64,000 nucleotides of DNA from Endobugula sp047636495 (GCA_047636495.1 JBLILH010000003.1:62001-126000); one strand, 5' to 3'. Shown: positions 29,119 to 39,188, numbered from the stretch's first letter. Notes: generated by a model not told the origin, from the sequence alone. Numbers and translations are program-made.

Positions 29119-31377
29119 ATGCCCACAGATAACCTTGCGGAACAATCGGCCAGCAAGTACCCAAACACCACTCTCAGTGTTGCGATCCCCTCGCCGCTGC
29201 GACGACAGTTTGATTACTTACCTGTTAATGCCACTGAGCCTTACACCCTACTACCAGGGATGCGCTTAGCCGTTTCCTTTGGCGGACAAAAATCGCTTGT
29301 TGGCGTCCTCATCTCTGTGGAAGAACGCATTTCTGCACACAAACTAAAAACAATCAATTACCGGTTAGATAAAGAGACGCCAGCATTAACAGAAGAGATT
29401 CTTCAATTATGCCAATGGTGTGCGAGCTACTATCATTATCCGTTAGGTGAAGTGTGCCATCTCGCCTTACCCACACTGATGAGAAAAACCAAACCACTGC
29501 CAGAAAGAGCGCAAGCTTTTGTATGGCAGCTAACCATGCAAGGACAACAGGGCAATAAAAGTGATTTTGGCCGCGCCAAAAAACAACTAGCCGCATGGAA
29601 CACCTTAAAGCAAGCAGGGCAACTACACGCTGAAGCCCTTAAAATAAAAAACATTACCCGCGCTACCCTCCAAACTCTGGCAGATAAGGGTATCGCCGAG
29701 AAGACAATAGCAATTAACACAACGCAAGCTCTGACAAAATCGCAACCAACCGAACACGCACTAGCGCTAAACGCGGAGCAGGATACTGCTCTCGATGCCA
29801 TCGTATTTGATAAGTTTACTTGCTATTTATTAGACGGCATAACTGGAAGCGGTAAAACCGAAATCTATCTTCAGGCTATACAACAGGTGCTTGATAAAGG
29901 CCGACAAGCCTTGGTGCTCGTACCCGAAATCGGCCTAACGCCACAAACCGTGGCTCGGTTTAAACAACGATTTAATGTGCCCATCGCTACACTGCACTCA
30001 GGTATTAGCGACAAACAACGGCTTTTCACTTGGCAAGACGCCAAAGCGGGACGCAGCCCCATTATCATTGGCACACGCTCGTCAATATTTACACCGCTAC
30101 CGAATATCGGTCTTATCATTGTCGATGAGGAACATGACCTTTCTTATAAGCAGCAAGACGGGGTTCGCTACTCAGCGAGAGACACCGCCATTGTGCGTGC
30201 GCAACAAAACAATATTCCTATTATTTTAGGCAGCGCAACACCCTCATTAGAAACACTGCACAACGCTACCATCGGACGCTTTGTGCACTTGCACCTAACC
30301 CTGCGCGCAACGGCCAGTAAATTACCCGACATCCAATGCATACCCTCCAGCGATGACACGTTATCGCCCACTATCATCGCCGCAATTCAACGCACTCTCG
30401 ATAAACAACAGCAAGTGTTAGTGTTTATTAATCGCCGAGGCTTCGCCCCTACCTTACTCTGCCAGGACTGCCACTGGATTAGTGAGTGCCCCCAGTGCGA
30501 TAGCCGCATGACGTTACACAAACTGTCACCCTCTCACTCAAACCGATCCACATCGGTACTGCACTGCCATCATTGTGACAATAAAAACGCAGTGCCCCAG
30601 CGATGCCCCAAATGCCATAGCGGGCGCTTACAAGCATTAGGGCAAGGCACACAACGTAGCGAAGAAGAACTCATCAAACACTTTCCTTGTACCCCGACTT
30701 TGCGTATAGACCGTGACAGCATGAGCCGCAAAGGCGAATTAAATGCCGCTCTGGCCATCATCAACAGCGAACAACCATGCATTCTTGTCGGCACGCAAAT
30801 GCTGGCAAAAGGTCATCACTTTGCTAATGTATCACTAGCCGTTATTTTGGGTATCGACAGTGGGTTTTTTAGTAGTGACTTTCGCGGCTCAGAAAGGATG
30901 GGCCAACTATTAACACAGGTGTCTGGTCGTGCAGGCAGAGAAAGCCACGAAGGAAAAGTACTGCTACAAACAGAGTTTGGTGATCACCCGCTGCTGCGAC
31001 AGTTAATTGATCACGGCTACCCTGCATTAAGCCATCAGTTACTGCGGGAACGTCGGCTATGCGACACCCCCCCCTATAGCTATTTGGCTTTTATTCGCTG
31101 CCATGCCCATCAAGCTAGTATTGCCGTACAGTTTTTACGTCAAACCAAGCAACACTGCGAAAGTATTTATGCGACATCCCCATCCATACAATATCTTGGC
31201 CCGTTACCCTGCAATATAGAAAAACGTAATAACCGCTATTATTACTACTTACAAATTAAAACCACTCAACGTAAGACCCTACACAGCTTACTGTATAAGC
31301 TATGCGTCATGCTTGAGCGGGAACGCATACCAAAAGGTCTTCACTGGCTGGTTGATGTAGACCCTCAAGAGACGTAG
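29119..31377 (+). CDS. priA: Primosomal helicase PriA
   Basis: A 752-residue 3'-5' helicase that restarts stalled replication forks. The N-terminal DNA-binding domain (LSVAIPSPLRRQFDYLP) is followed by helicase motifs GITGSGKTEIYLQ (Walker A) and IVDEEHDLSYK (DEEH). The zinc-binding cysteines are CQDCHWISECPQCD and LHCHHCDNKNAVPQRCPKC. Helicase motifs V-VI include GTQMLAKGHHF and QVSGRAGR. The ATG at 29119 is the first good start. It is followed by the ftsN-like gene, the usual order. Confidence 0.97.
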   Translation: MPTDNLAEQSASKYPNTTLSVAIPSPLRRQFDYLPVNATEPYTLLPGMRLAVSFGGQKSLVGVLISVEERISAHKLKTINYRLDKETPALTEEILQLCQWCASYYHYPLGEVCHLALPTLMRKTKPLPERAQAFVWQLTMQGQQGNKSDFGRAKKQLAAWNTLKQAGQLHAEALKIKNITRATLQTLADKGIAEKTIAINTTQALTKSQPTEHALALNAEQDTALDAIVFDKFTCYLLDGITGSGKTEIYLQAIQQVLDKGRQALVLVPEIGLTPQTVARFKQRFNVPIATLHSGISDKQRLFTWQDAKAGRSPIIIGTRSSIFTPLPNIGLIIVDEEHDLSYKQQDGVRYSARDTAIVRAQQNNIPIILGSATPSLETLHNATIGRFVHLHLTLRATASKLPDIQCIPSSDDTLSPTIIAAIQRTLDKQQQVLVFINRRGFAPTLLCQDCHWISECPQCDSRMTLHKLSPSHSNRSTSVLHCHHCDNKNAVPQRCPKCHSGRLQALGQGTQRSEEELIKHFPCTPTLRIDRDSMSRKGELNAALAIINSEQPCILVGTQMLAKGHHFANVSLAVILGIDSGFFSSDFRGSERMGQLLTQVSGRAGRESHEGKVLLQTEFGDHPLLRQLIDHGYPALSHQLLRERRLCDTPPYSYLAFIRCHAHQASIAVQFLRQTKQHCESIYATSPSIQYLGPLPCNIEKRNNRYYYYLQIKTTQRKTLHSLLYKLCVMLERERIPKGLHWLVDVDPQET

Positions 31378-31525
31378 AATTATCACAGTATTCGAAGGGG
31401 ATAAATGATGTCCACATACATCGCTCTCTTTACAATATAAATTGATTTTTCAGCTCGTGTTTTAACACGGCAAATTTACATATAGTTCGGCTCAACTTTC
31501 GCTTAACCCCTTTTTGGCTCAATAC

Positions 31526-32173
31526 ATGTCGCAAGATTTTGCAAAGAAAAAAACACCATCGCGCAAGTCGGCAAGCAAGCCTGCTCAACCTCAAAAATCA
31601 TCCACCAGCCGCGCCACGAAAACTAGCGACAAAAGTAAAACTAACGCCCGTCGTACAACTACCATAAAAAAAACCCCGCCGTTTTGGGCGTGGATAATGA
31701 CTAGCATTTGCTTAGTCGGATTTGGAGTTTTTCTGTCGGCGCTATCAGATCAAACGGACAACTCATCGTCTGCTGGAAAAAACACGGTTAATACTGCAGT
31801 CATCAACACCATATCTGATGACGACGGAGCTATAAAAGTGCGATCCCAGATTGAATTTGATTTTTACAAAATACTTAAGGGTAAAGAGGTCAACGTGGAT
31901 GATCGTATCGTAGAAAAAACACCTGAGCCGAAAAATGTTATTTATTATTTACAAGTTGGGTCGTTCAAGCAACCTAGCGACGCGGATACTTTACGAGCGA
32001 GACTTCTTCTTCAAGGTTTATCTGTCGGCACCGAAAGTACCACGGGGAAGAATGGTCAAGAATGGCACCGAGTTGTCGCAGGGCCATTTAACACCCGCTC
32101 TAAACTGGCGAAAGCTCGAAGTGTTCTGGCATCAAAGGAAATCAGTAGTATTGTCTTAAAACGAAAAAAATAA
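31526..32173 (+). CDS. ftsN: FtsN-like SPOR-domain cell-division protein
   Basis: A 215-residue bitopic protein. It has a basic cytoplasmic N-terminus (MSQDFAKKKTPSRKS and on), one membrane segment (PPFWAWIMTSICLVGFGVFL), a periplasmic linker, and a C-terminal SPOR domain (YYLQVGSFKQPSDADTLRARL, then GQEWHRVVAGPFN). The frame is open to a TTG at 31514, but ATG 31526 matches the FtsN-type start. Its position downstream of priA supports the name. In relatives hslV follows directly; here a pseudogene island intervenes. Confidence 0.85.
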   Translation: MSQDFAKKKTPSRKSASKPAQPQKSSTSRATKTSDKSKTNARRTTTIKKTPPFWAWIMTSICLVGFGVFLSALSDQTDNSSSAGKNTVNTAVINTISDDDGAIKVRSQIEFDFYKILKGKEVNVDDRIVEKTPEPKNVIYYLQVGSFKQPSDADTLRARLLLQGLSVGTESTTGKNGQEWHRVVAGPFNTRSKLAKARSVLASKEISSIVLKRKK

Positions 32174-32192
32174 ATAATATGTAACGCTTAAT

Positions 32193-33597
32193 TTATCCGC
32201 GGTTAAAGCACACCACTTTTGTTTGTGTCATTTCTGGTAACGCATAATGTACCCCTTCGCGCTCTAAACTGCCGCGTTTATCACCACCAAAGGGCATTGC
32301 ATCAAAACGAAAACCCGACGAGTCGTTAATCATTACACCACTAGCGTCCAAGCGATCGGCGACCATTAATGCCCCCTCTAAGTCTTTGGTGAAAATACCG
32401 ACATGCAGGCTGTCATCTACGCTGTTGGCTTTATCGATAACTTCATCAAAGGTATCGAACGGTTCAAGAATCAACACCGGGGCGAAAGCTTCGTCAACGC
32501 ACACTTGCGCGCTTTCTGGCACATCCGTTAGTACGGTCGGATGATAAAAATTGCCGTCACGATGGTGTCCTATCAACAGCGTAGCGCTCTGATTAAGCGC
32601 ATATCAACCCAGGCTTCGATTCGTGTAGACTGCCCTGGGCTAATTATCGTCCCTACATCGGCATTTTCATCCATCGGGTCGCCCACACAAAGCTGTTGTG
32701 TTTGGGCAACAAACTCCGTGGCAAACTGGTCGAATACATTACGTTCAATAAACATACGTTCGGTACCAATACAGCTTTGACCCGATGCCCAGAAAGCGCC
32801 TGACACCGTCGCCTCTACCGCTGCATTAAGATCACTATCGGCCATCACAATGATCGTCGCATTACCGCCTAGATCCATTGCCATTTTTTCAAACCCGCGG
32901 TGCGAGTAATCATTTCCCCCGCTGCCATACCACCGGTAAAAGACACCATACGAATATGATCGGCCGAGACTAATTCGCTACCAATATCGGCATCACCGAC
33001 GACGACCGAGATAATATTGTCATCTAGCCCGACGCTAACAAAAGCATCCACTAATGTTATTGCTGATAATGGTGCGAGCTCAGATAGTTCTAAAATAATC
33101 GCATTACCCCCTGCAACCGCGGGTCCCAATTTATACGCAACTACATTAAGCGGATCATTAAATGGCGTAATCGCTACAATAATGCCGAGGGGATCACAAT
33201 GCGTATAACTTTGTCGTCCCATCGCACCTTCATAGGCATCAAAAGGAATAACTTCACCAGTCAAACGTTTAGCTGCTTCTGCGAACAACTCCAGCGTATT
33301 AATACAACGCGACACTTCTTTACGAGCTTGCACGATGGTTTTACCCGCTTTCTGAACAATCAATGTGGCAAAATCTTCCTGTTGCTCACGGACTACATTA
33401 GCCGTGCACAATAAAATACTAGCTCGCTGATGCCAAGGTAACGCCCGACAAAGCGCAAGACCACGATGAGCGCTTAATAACGCTTTTTCTACATCACTTA
33501 TTGTGGCGGCTTGAATAGTATCGACTATTGCCTGTGTAAATGGGTTAAGCACATGGATCATTTTATGATGTTGAGATATTTCTTTTAGCGCGGCCAT
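32193..33597 (-). pseudogene. Aldehyde dehydrogenase, two frameshifts
   Basis: Three fragments in different frames add up to one NAD(P)-dependent aldehyde dehydrogenase. Residues MAALKEISQHHKMIHVLNPF begin it at 33597, overlapping the upstream remnant's stop. The first shift is in an A-run near 32884, where AGLKK jumps frame to MAMDLGGN. The second is near 32580, between RIEAWVDM and LLIGHHRDGNFYHPT. The catalytic cysteine is still readable (ASGQSCIGTER). The usual ELGG glutamate reads DLGG. The C-terminus (FDAMPFGGDKRGSLEREG, then MTQTKVVCF) resembles phosphonoacetaldehyde- or lactaldehyde-type enzymes. The substrate is uncertain. No intact product is expected. Confidence 0.88.
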
Positions 33598-34090
33598 GCT
33601 AGCCGTCCTTGCGATGATAAATCGCAATAATATCCGACAATAGCGTAGGCAGTGTCGAAACGTCCCGCTCCAGGACTCGAGACTGTCACATCACCTAACA
33701 TATCGGTGGTAAACGTCAGCGCGTTCTCCGTACCACTAATACCTGACAGGGGATGCTCCACTGACAATTTTTTCGGCGTTTCATTGGCCACTATAGGACC
33801 ATCGCTTTGTTTCATCGCCTTACCTAATAATTTCCAATGACAACCTTCAGCAAACGCGTCTTTTGCTATCGCCTCAGTCAAGTTGCTAATACCTTTACAC
33901 GACACATCTGCCGGCGAAAAATCAATGCCCATAATCTATTTGCTAACACGATGACTTTTAGCATGTCATCTTTACCTTCGATGTCAGCACTAGGATCGGC
34001 TTCGGCATAACCCTGCGCCTGAGCCGATGCAATCGCATCGGTAAATGTTTGCCCTTGCTCAACCAACCCTAATACGTAGTTCGCAGCACC

Positions 34091-34138
34091 ATTTACAGTA
34101 CTATTTACAGTACTACTTACAGCACTATTTACAATACC
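34091..34138. repeat. 12-bp tandem repeat in the homoserine dehydrogenase remnant
   Basis: Four 12-bp units of the form CTATTTACAGTA with one to three changes each. In the decayed reading frame they encode repeated TVNS-like tetrapeptides just before the conserved NYVLGLVEQG segment. Confidence 0.9.
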
Positions 34139-34216
34139 GGTAAATTGCTTGATTTCGCTGCCTTGTCATAGTTTATCGACAAAGCGTAATACCGGTGCAC
34201 CACGCATCACCACGCT

Positions 34217-34243
34217 CTCATACTCATACTCATACTCATACTC
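34217..34243. repeat. 6-bp tandem repeat (TACTCA), about four copies
   Basis: A short hexamer array within the decayed dehydrogenase. It sits where the conserved catalytic core should be and creates meaningless Met-Ser or Tyr-Glu dipeptide runs on the minus strand. Confidence 0.9.
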
Positions 34244-34816
34244 CACATTATTATCCAGCGGCAATGAGTAATCGCTGGCTCTCCCGTAATAGGATCTGTC
34301 ACAGTGGTTTCTACAACAATATCCGCATTGCTGTCGGTAATAAGGGCTTCATTATCTGCCGCTGCCTTACCATTCGGTAATGTTACACATGCGCCTTGCT
34401 TTACCGGTAGAGCCATTAACAACACTGGATTGATTCCATAGGGTGAATAAGCCGACCCTAAAAACATATCCGAAATAACCACTATGCGTAAATTAAAACC
34501 TCACTCACGATGAAATTTTTCTGCATCTACCGATATAATTTCAGCCAGTGCTCTATTTACTCCACCAAATCTAATCGGCGCAACGGTATAATCCATAAAA
34601 CTATACTCAGTAAGTCATTATTGAGACTAGTATCACAAGGCACCGTGTCAGCTCACATCTACTTACCGACCAAATGAGTGGTCAAAACGATGGAAATAAC
34701 GGCTAATATGAACATGTAGAAAGGAACAGCGAAGTTAATGATGGATAAACGTAAGCACACAGAAGCGTGCTTGTTGTCGCAAAAAGTACTCGACGTAACG
34801 GGTAGTATGAAACGAA

Positions 34817-35256
34817 TTACATCTTGACCGCAGATAATGCAAAAGTGATCCGGGTATCATCGACGCTAGATAGGCTACTAATATCCTGCTATATTTCATG
34901 CATTCGCTGATGTAAGCGCGCCGGCAGATTAAGAATAACATCGTAGCCGCCACTCATAATCTAGCAAGATACCCCCTCCGACACTTTCTCAACATACTTG
35001 ATGACCTCGGTACGAGCATACGATCTTTGCGATGCACTATCATAATCGCCACCACCGCATCATTAACCGACGATCCATCGCCTAAAATAACCTGATAACC
35101 GTTAATAATATGAGTTTTTTCTAAGCGCTGAATACGGTGAGCCACGGCATTGCGAGGCAGGTTAACCAGGCGCGACAAGTCACCCACAGGAATACGAGCA
35201 TTATCGGTCAGTGCTTGAATAATTTTTTTGTCAATCTCATCTAATTCTGAGCGCAT
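34817..35256 (-). pseudogene. Lrp/AsnC-family regulator, frameshift and stops
   Basis: The N-terminal half from ATG 35256 is a good Lrp helix-turn-helix (ELDEIDKKIIQALTDNARIP, then DLSRLVNLPRNAVAHRIQRL). After VVAIMIVHRKDR the frame slips by one base near 35010 and continues as EVIKYVEKVSEGVSC. It meets a TAG at 34961-34963, resumes as SGGYDVILNLPARLHQRMHEI, meets another TAG at 34889-34891, and ends as SSVDDTRITFALSAVKM. This is the normal Lrp ligand-binding order, so one gene has decayed. It probably controlled the two catabolic remnants downstream. Confidence 0.88.
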
Positions 35257-35535
35257 AGCAGCAGCCAACTTTACAAAATATAATCGCCTTACGTTCAAAA
35301 CACCTAAAAAAATGACGACACTGAATCAACAAGTATCACGTAACAAATAAAGTGGCGCAAGAATAACCAACCCTCGCCATTATCTGAGTCAACGCGATTA
35401 ATTAATGAACGACGCACTGATCCGGTTAACATCCTCATTCTCTTAACGTGTGTAATAGTTGTATTTTTCACAACTGCCCCAAACTCTAACCCTCTAGACT
35501 TTTGAAAAGCCAACAAAAAGATAAAAGGTAACTCC

Positions 35536-36075
35536 GTGGAACAATATAGAGGAACAACGATCGTTTCGGTTCGCCGTAACGGTAAAGTAGTGATTGGCGG
35601 CGACGGCCAGGTATCGATGGGCAATACCGTCATGAAGGGCAATGCCCGCAAGGTACGCCGCTTACATAACGATCAAGTGATTGCCGGGTTTGCTGGCGGT
35701 ACTGCGGATGCATTCACTCTATTTGAACGTTTTGAAGCCAAACTACAAGCTTACAATGGCCAACTAACACGTGCAGCGGTGGAGCTAGCCAAAGAATGGC
35801 GGAGTGACCGCGCTTTACGCAAGTTAGAAGCCTTGCTCGCGGTAGCTAATGCGGAAGCCTCGCTTATTATTACCGGTAACGGTGATGTAATTCAGCCAGA
35901 AGATGATTTAATCGCTATTGGCTCTGGCGGCCCGTATGCTCAATCAGCAGCACGAGCACTGTTAGAGAATACCGAGCTAAGCGCCGAAGAGATCGCTAAA
36001 AAATCGCTGACTATTGCAGGTGATATCTGCGTTTTTACTAATCACAACCACACGATCGAAACACTGGAGTTCTAA
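35536..36075 (+). CDS. hslV: ATP-dependent protease HslUV, peptidase subunit
   Basis: A 179-residue threonine peptidase. The start is GTG at 35536; the short propeptide MEQYRG would be removed to expose the catalytic threonine of TTIVSVRRNG. The conserved VVIGGDGQVSMGNTVMKGNARKVRRL follows. It forms an operon with hslU two bases downstream. I looked for a heat-shock (sigma-32) promoter upstream and saw a CTTTTGAAAA sequence but no matching -10. Confidence 0.98.
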   Translation: MEQYRGTTIVSVRRNGKVVIGGDGQVSMGNTVMKGNARKVRRLHNDQVIAGFAGGTADAFTLFERFEAKLQAYNGQLTRAAVELAKEWRSDRALRKLEALLAVANAEASLIITGNGDVIQPEDDLIAIGSGGPYAQSAARALLENTELSAEEIAKKSLTIAGDICVFTNHNHTIETLEF

Positions 36076-36077
36076 GC

Positions 36078-37421
36078 ATGTCCGATATGACACCCAAAGA
36101 GATCGTTCACGAACTTGATAAGCATATTGTGGGTCAGGCAAATGCTAAACGTGCGGTCGCGATCGCGCTGCGTAATCGCTGGCGCAGGATGCAGGTAAAC
36201 GAAGATTTACGCCCAGAAATCACACCAAAAAACATCTTAATGATTGGCCCGACAGGTGTCGGCAAAACAGAAATCGCACGCCGCTTAGCCAAGCTGGCCA
36301 ATGCGCCGTTTATTAAAGTCGAAGCGACTAAGTTTACTGAAGTAGGCTATGTAGGCCGTGAAGTCGATTCGATTATCCGCGATCTAGTTGATATGTCGAT
36401 CAAATTACATCGCGAGCAAGCGGTGATTAAAGTTCGTCAACGTGCCGAGGAAATGGCCGAAGAACGGATTCTTGATGCGCTATTACGCCCGGCACGGGAT
36501 GCTGATAGTAGCAAAAGTGAAGACGGCAGCAGTTCCGATAGCAGCTCAAGCACACGCCAGTTGTTTCGTAAAAAGTTTCGTGAAGGCGAGTTTGACGATA
36601 AAGAAATCGATATCGACATACCGGCGACTAAAGTGGGTGTAGAAATTATGGCGCCGCCGGGCATGGAAGACATGACTAACCAACTACAAGACATGTTTTC
36701 GTCTATGTCATCGGATAAAACCAAAACCGTTAAAATGCCTATTAAACAGGCCTTTAAACAATTATGTGATGATGAAGCCGCCAAGCTCGTGAACAACGAA
36801 GACCTCAAAAGCGAAGCCATCGAAGCGGCCGAGCAAAACGGTATCGTTTTTATCGACGAAATTGATAAGGTCGCTAAGCGGGGCGACACCAGTGGCGGCG
36901 ACGTCTCTCGCGAGGGTGTTCAACGTGATTTACTGCCATTAATAGAAGGTTGCACGGTAAGCACGAAACACGGCATGATCAAAACTGACCACATCTTGTT
37001 TATTACTTCGGGTGCATTTCACCTGACCAAACCATCGGATTTAATCCCCGAGTTACAAGGTCGCTTACCTATTCGAGTAGAGCTAGAAGCATTATCACCC
37101 GATGACTTTGAGCGTATCTTAACCGAGCCTGACGCATCACTCACCGAGCAACAGCAAGCCTTAATGAGCACCGAAGGCGTGCAACTCAACTTTAGTAAAG
37201 ATGGTATACGTCGTATCGCTGAAACCGCATGGGAAGTCAACGAACGCACCGAAAATATTGGTGCACGCCGCTTACACACCGTGATCGAACGCCTACTCGA
37301 AGAGGTTTCGTTTGAAAGTGGCTCAGGCGGCGATCAAATAATTAATATTGATGCGGCTTATGTTGAAGAGCGTTTAGGCGAGCTCGTCAAAGACGAAGAC
37401 CTCAGCCGGTTTATTCTTTAA
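36078..37421 (+). CDS. hslU: ATP-dependent protease HslUV, ATPase subunit
   Basis: A 447-residue AAA+ unfoldase. Walker A is GPTGVGKTEIARR, followed by the pore-loop region EVGYVGREVDSII. Walker B is GIVFIDEIDKVAKRG, and sensor motifs are near GARRLHTVIERLLEE. The I-domain (about residues 110-230) contains a Ser/Asp-rich stretch (SSKSEDGSSSDSSSS) of low complexity, common in this variable region. The C-terminal tail EDLSRFIL inserts into HslV. It is coupled to hslV. Confidence 0.98.
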   Translation: MSDMTPKEIVHELDKHIVGQANAKRAVAIALRNRWRRMQVNEDLRPEITPKNILMIGPTGVGKTEIARRLAKLANAPFIKVEATKFTEVGYVGREVDSIIRDLVDMSIKLHREQAVIKVRQRAEEMAEERILDALLRPARDADSSKSEDGSSSDSSSSTRQLFRKKFREGEFDDKEIDIDIPATKVGVEIMAPPGMEDMTNQLQDMFSSMSSDKTKTVKMPIKQAFKQLCDDEAAKLVNNEDLKSEAIEAAEQNGIVFIDEIDKVAKRGDTSGGDVSREGVQRDLLPLIEGCTVSTKHGMIKTDHILFITSGAFHLTKPSDLIPELQGRLPIRVELEALSPDDFERILTEPDASLTEQQQALMSTEGVQLNFSKDGIRRIAETAWEVNERTENIGARRLHTVIERLLEEVSFESGSGGDQIINIDAAYVEERLGELVKDEDLSRFIL

Positions 37422-37425
37422 CCCT

Positions 37426-37812
37426 GTGATAAAGCCAGAAAGCATACATCTTCACAAGCAATCCAAGACCCTAGAGATAGGGTTTTCGGGTGTGCGCTAC
37501 ATATTACCCGCTGAGTTTTTGCGAGTTCACTCCCCCTCTGCCGAGGTCCGTGGCCACGGTGTAGGGCAAGAGGTTTTAGTTTATGGCAAGATACAGGTTG
37601 GCATACGCAATATCGCCGCCGCGGGTAACTACGGCCTATATATTCACTTTGATGACGGACATGATTCGGGCATTTTCTCTTGGGCTTATTTACACGAGCT
37701 AGGACAACATCAAGAAATACGATGGCAAACTTATTGCGACCGCCTAGATAGCGCACAAAAACAACGCGACCCTAACACTTCCGTTGTACAACTTTTACCT
37801 CCCTCTTCTTAA
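37426..37812 (+). CDS. DUF971 protein (gamma-butyrobetaine hydroxylase-like N-terminal domain)
   Basis: A 128-residue single-domain protein. Conserved features are LEIGFSGVRYILPAEFLRVHSPSAEVRGHG, then YGLYIHFDDGHDSGIFSWAYL. This domain also forms the N-terminus of gamma-butyrobetaine hydroxylases, but alone it has no oxygenase fold. Proposed roles in Fe-S or related metabolism are not established. The start is GTG at 37426, four bases after hslU, so it is very likely the third gene of the hslVU operon; the same order is seen in Pseudomonas. Confidence 0.9.
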   Translation: MIKPESIHLHKQSKTLEIGFSGVRYILPAEFLRVHSPSAEVRGHGVGQEVLVYGKIQVGIRNIAAAGNYGLYIHFDDGHDSGIFSWAYLHELGQHQEIRWQTYCDRLDSAQKQRDPNTSVVQLLPPSS

Positions 37813-37970
37813 CCCTGCGTGCGAAAAAAGCATCGATGAGAACACATAGACACCTGACGGTATAAGTGTCTATAACATCCTCTGTCCATCGCTATTAACG
37901 CAACACACCATAAGGTATGATTACACTAAGAGTTTAATCGCAATAGAGCCCGCCCTTATGACTGTCACTA

Positions 37971-38363
37971 ATGCCCGCTCCCATATCTGTCTATATGTCC
38001 GCTCATAATCAAACGCCAAACCACTTTGTTCGGCTTTATAACGCGCTGGGGTACTCAGCAGCCGGTTTGCGTGCGGCCTATCAATACGAGCAAGCATTCC
38101 GTCTTGAGATCTATCTTTGCTTTATTCTCATTCCGTTAGCCGTTGGGTTAGCCGATACGCCGGTAGAACTCGTATTAATGATGGGTAGTTGGATAATCGT
38201 AATGATTGTTGAGTTATTCAATAGCGCTATAGAGGCAGCCGTTGATCGTATTGGTACTGAAAATCACGAGCTTTCGGGGCGCGCCAAAGATGTTGGCTCG
38301 GCGGCGGTAATGGTGGCGGTTTTTTTATCGCTCTTTACCTGGCTCGCTATTCTTTTTTTATAA
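37971..38363 (+). CDS. dgkA: Diacylglycerol kinase
   Basis: A small integral membrane kinase (130 residues; 122 if the ATG at 37995 is used, closer to the family norm). It recycles diacylglycerol to phosphatidate. The signature is ELFNSAIEAAVDRIGTENHELSGRAKDVGSAAV shortened here: key residues are the Glu-Asn of ELFNSAIE and the following DRIG and KD. Three membrane helices are visible (IYLCFILIPLAVGLAD, ELVLMMGSWIIVMIVELF, AVMVAVFLSLFTWLAILF). Neither start has a clear ribosome-binding site. Confidence 0.93.
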   Translation: MPAPISVYMSAHNQTPNHFVRLYNALGYSAAGLRAAYQYEQAFRLEIYLCFILIPLAVGLADTPVELVLMMGSWIIVMIVELFNSAIEAAVDRIGTENHELSGRAKDVGSAAVMVAVFLSLFTWLAILFL

Positions 38364-38438
38364 ATGATAAAGCAGTTAGGCTATAACTGATCAACCATTA
38401 TTGACCCACTATGACTAAGCAACGATGTATAAGTAACT

Positions 38439-39188
38439 ATGAATGAAAAAAACACTACCCACTTTGGTTTTCAAGAAGTACCCGTTGAAGAAAAAGCCCA
38501 CCGCGTCGCTGATGTTTTTCATTCAGTAGCGGGGAAATACGACCTTATGAACGACGTAATGTCGGGCGGCGTTCATCGCTTATGGAAGCGTTTCACTGTT
38601 GAACTGTCTGCCGTGCGTCCGGGCCATAAGGTCTTAGATATTGCAGGTGGTACGGGTGACTTAGCATACAAGTTTTCGACGCTAGTGGGCGATGATGGAC
38701 AAGTTATTTTATCCGACATCAATGCATCTATGCTCAATGTAGGCCGTGACCGCTTAATTGATCTAGGCGTCAATCAAAACGTACAATACGTTCAACTAGA
38801 CGCGCAACATATTCCTTTTGATGAAGATAGCTTTGACTGCATCACCATCTCATTTGGCTTGCGTAATGTCACCGATAAAGATTTAGCGCTGCGTTCTATT
38901 TTACGCGTATTAAAACCGGGCGGAAGATTACTCGTCCTTGAATTTTCTAAACCCAAAAATGCACTACTGGAAAAAGTATACGATCAGTATTCTTTCCGCC
39001 TACTCCCTGTTATAGGCAAACTCATTACCAACGATGGCGAAAGCTATCGGTATCTTGCTGAATCTATTCGTATGCACCCAGATCAAGAAACATTAAAAGG
39101 CATGATGGCTGACGCTGGCTTTGAAAATATCGAATATCACAATATGACCGGCGGCATTGTTGCTCTGCACAAAGGTATTAAACCGTAG
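38439..39188 (+). CDS. ubiE: Ubiquinone/menaquinone C-methyltransferase UbiE
   Basis: A 249-residue SAM-dependent methyltransferase of ubiquinone synthesis. The family block VFHSVAGKYDLMNDVMSGG is followed by the SAM motif LDIAGGTGDLAYKF and FGLRNVTDKDLALRSILRV. Length is normal. It is the first gene of ubiEJB, two bases before ubiJ. Confidence 0.98.
   Translation: MNEKNTTHFGFQEVPVEEKAHRVADVFHSVAGKYDLMNDVMSGGVHRLWKRFTVELSAVRPGHKVLDIAGGTGDLAYKFSTLVGDDGQVILSDINASMLNVGRDRLIDLGVNQNVQYVQLDAQHIPFDEDSFDCITISFGLRNVTDKDLALRSILRVLKPGGRLLVLEFSKPKNALLEKVYDQYSFRLLPVIGKLITNDGESYRYLAESIRMHPDQETLKGMMADAGFENIEYHNMTGGIVALHKGIKP

Larger units (their letters stand above)
33585..34596 (-). pseudogene. Homoserine dehydrogenase-like remnant
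   Basis: Fragments in several frames follow the homoserine dehydrogenase plan. An N-terminal part (from ATG 34596: FGGVNRALAEII) is interrupted by an in-frame TGA at 34501-34503, and a continuation (LRIVVISDMFLGSAYSP, then DIVVETTVTDPITGEPAITH) follows. Roughly 40-50 residues of the usual core are then missing and replaced by short tandem repeats. The frame resumes at APVLRFVDKL, with an in-frame TGA at 34166-34168, then VLGLVEQGQ, AQGYAEADPSADIEGKDD, a further frameshift, and HPLSGISGTENALTFTTDML. It overlaps the start of the aldehyde dehydrogenase remnant by 13 bases, so the two were once co-translated. Confidence 0.85.

Noticed and set aside
34195..34380. Plus-strand frame starting with repeated His-Thr
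   Set aside because: It is produced by the TACTCA hexamer array inside the decayed homoserine dehydrogenase gene.
35480..35535. Possible heat-shock promoter before hslV
   Set aside because: A CTTTTGAAAA sequence resembles a sigma-32 -35 element, but no CCCCAT-type -10 lies at the right distance.
37846..37873. Stem-loop (ATAGACAC/GTGTCTAT) between the DUF971 gene and dgkA as a terminator
   Set aside because: The loop is long and no T-run follows on either strand, so terminator function is not supported.
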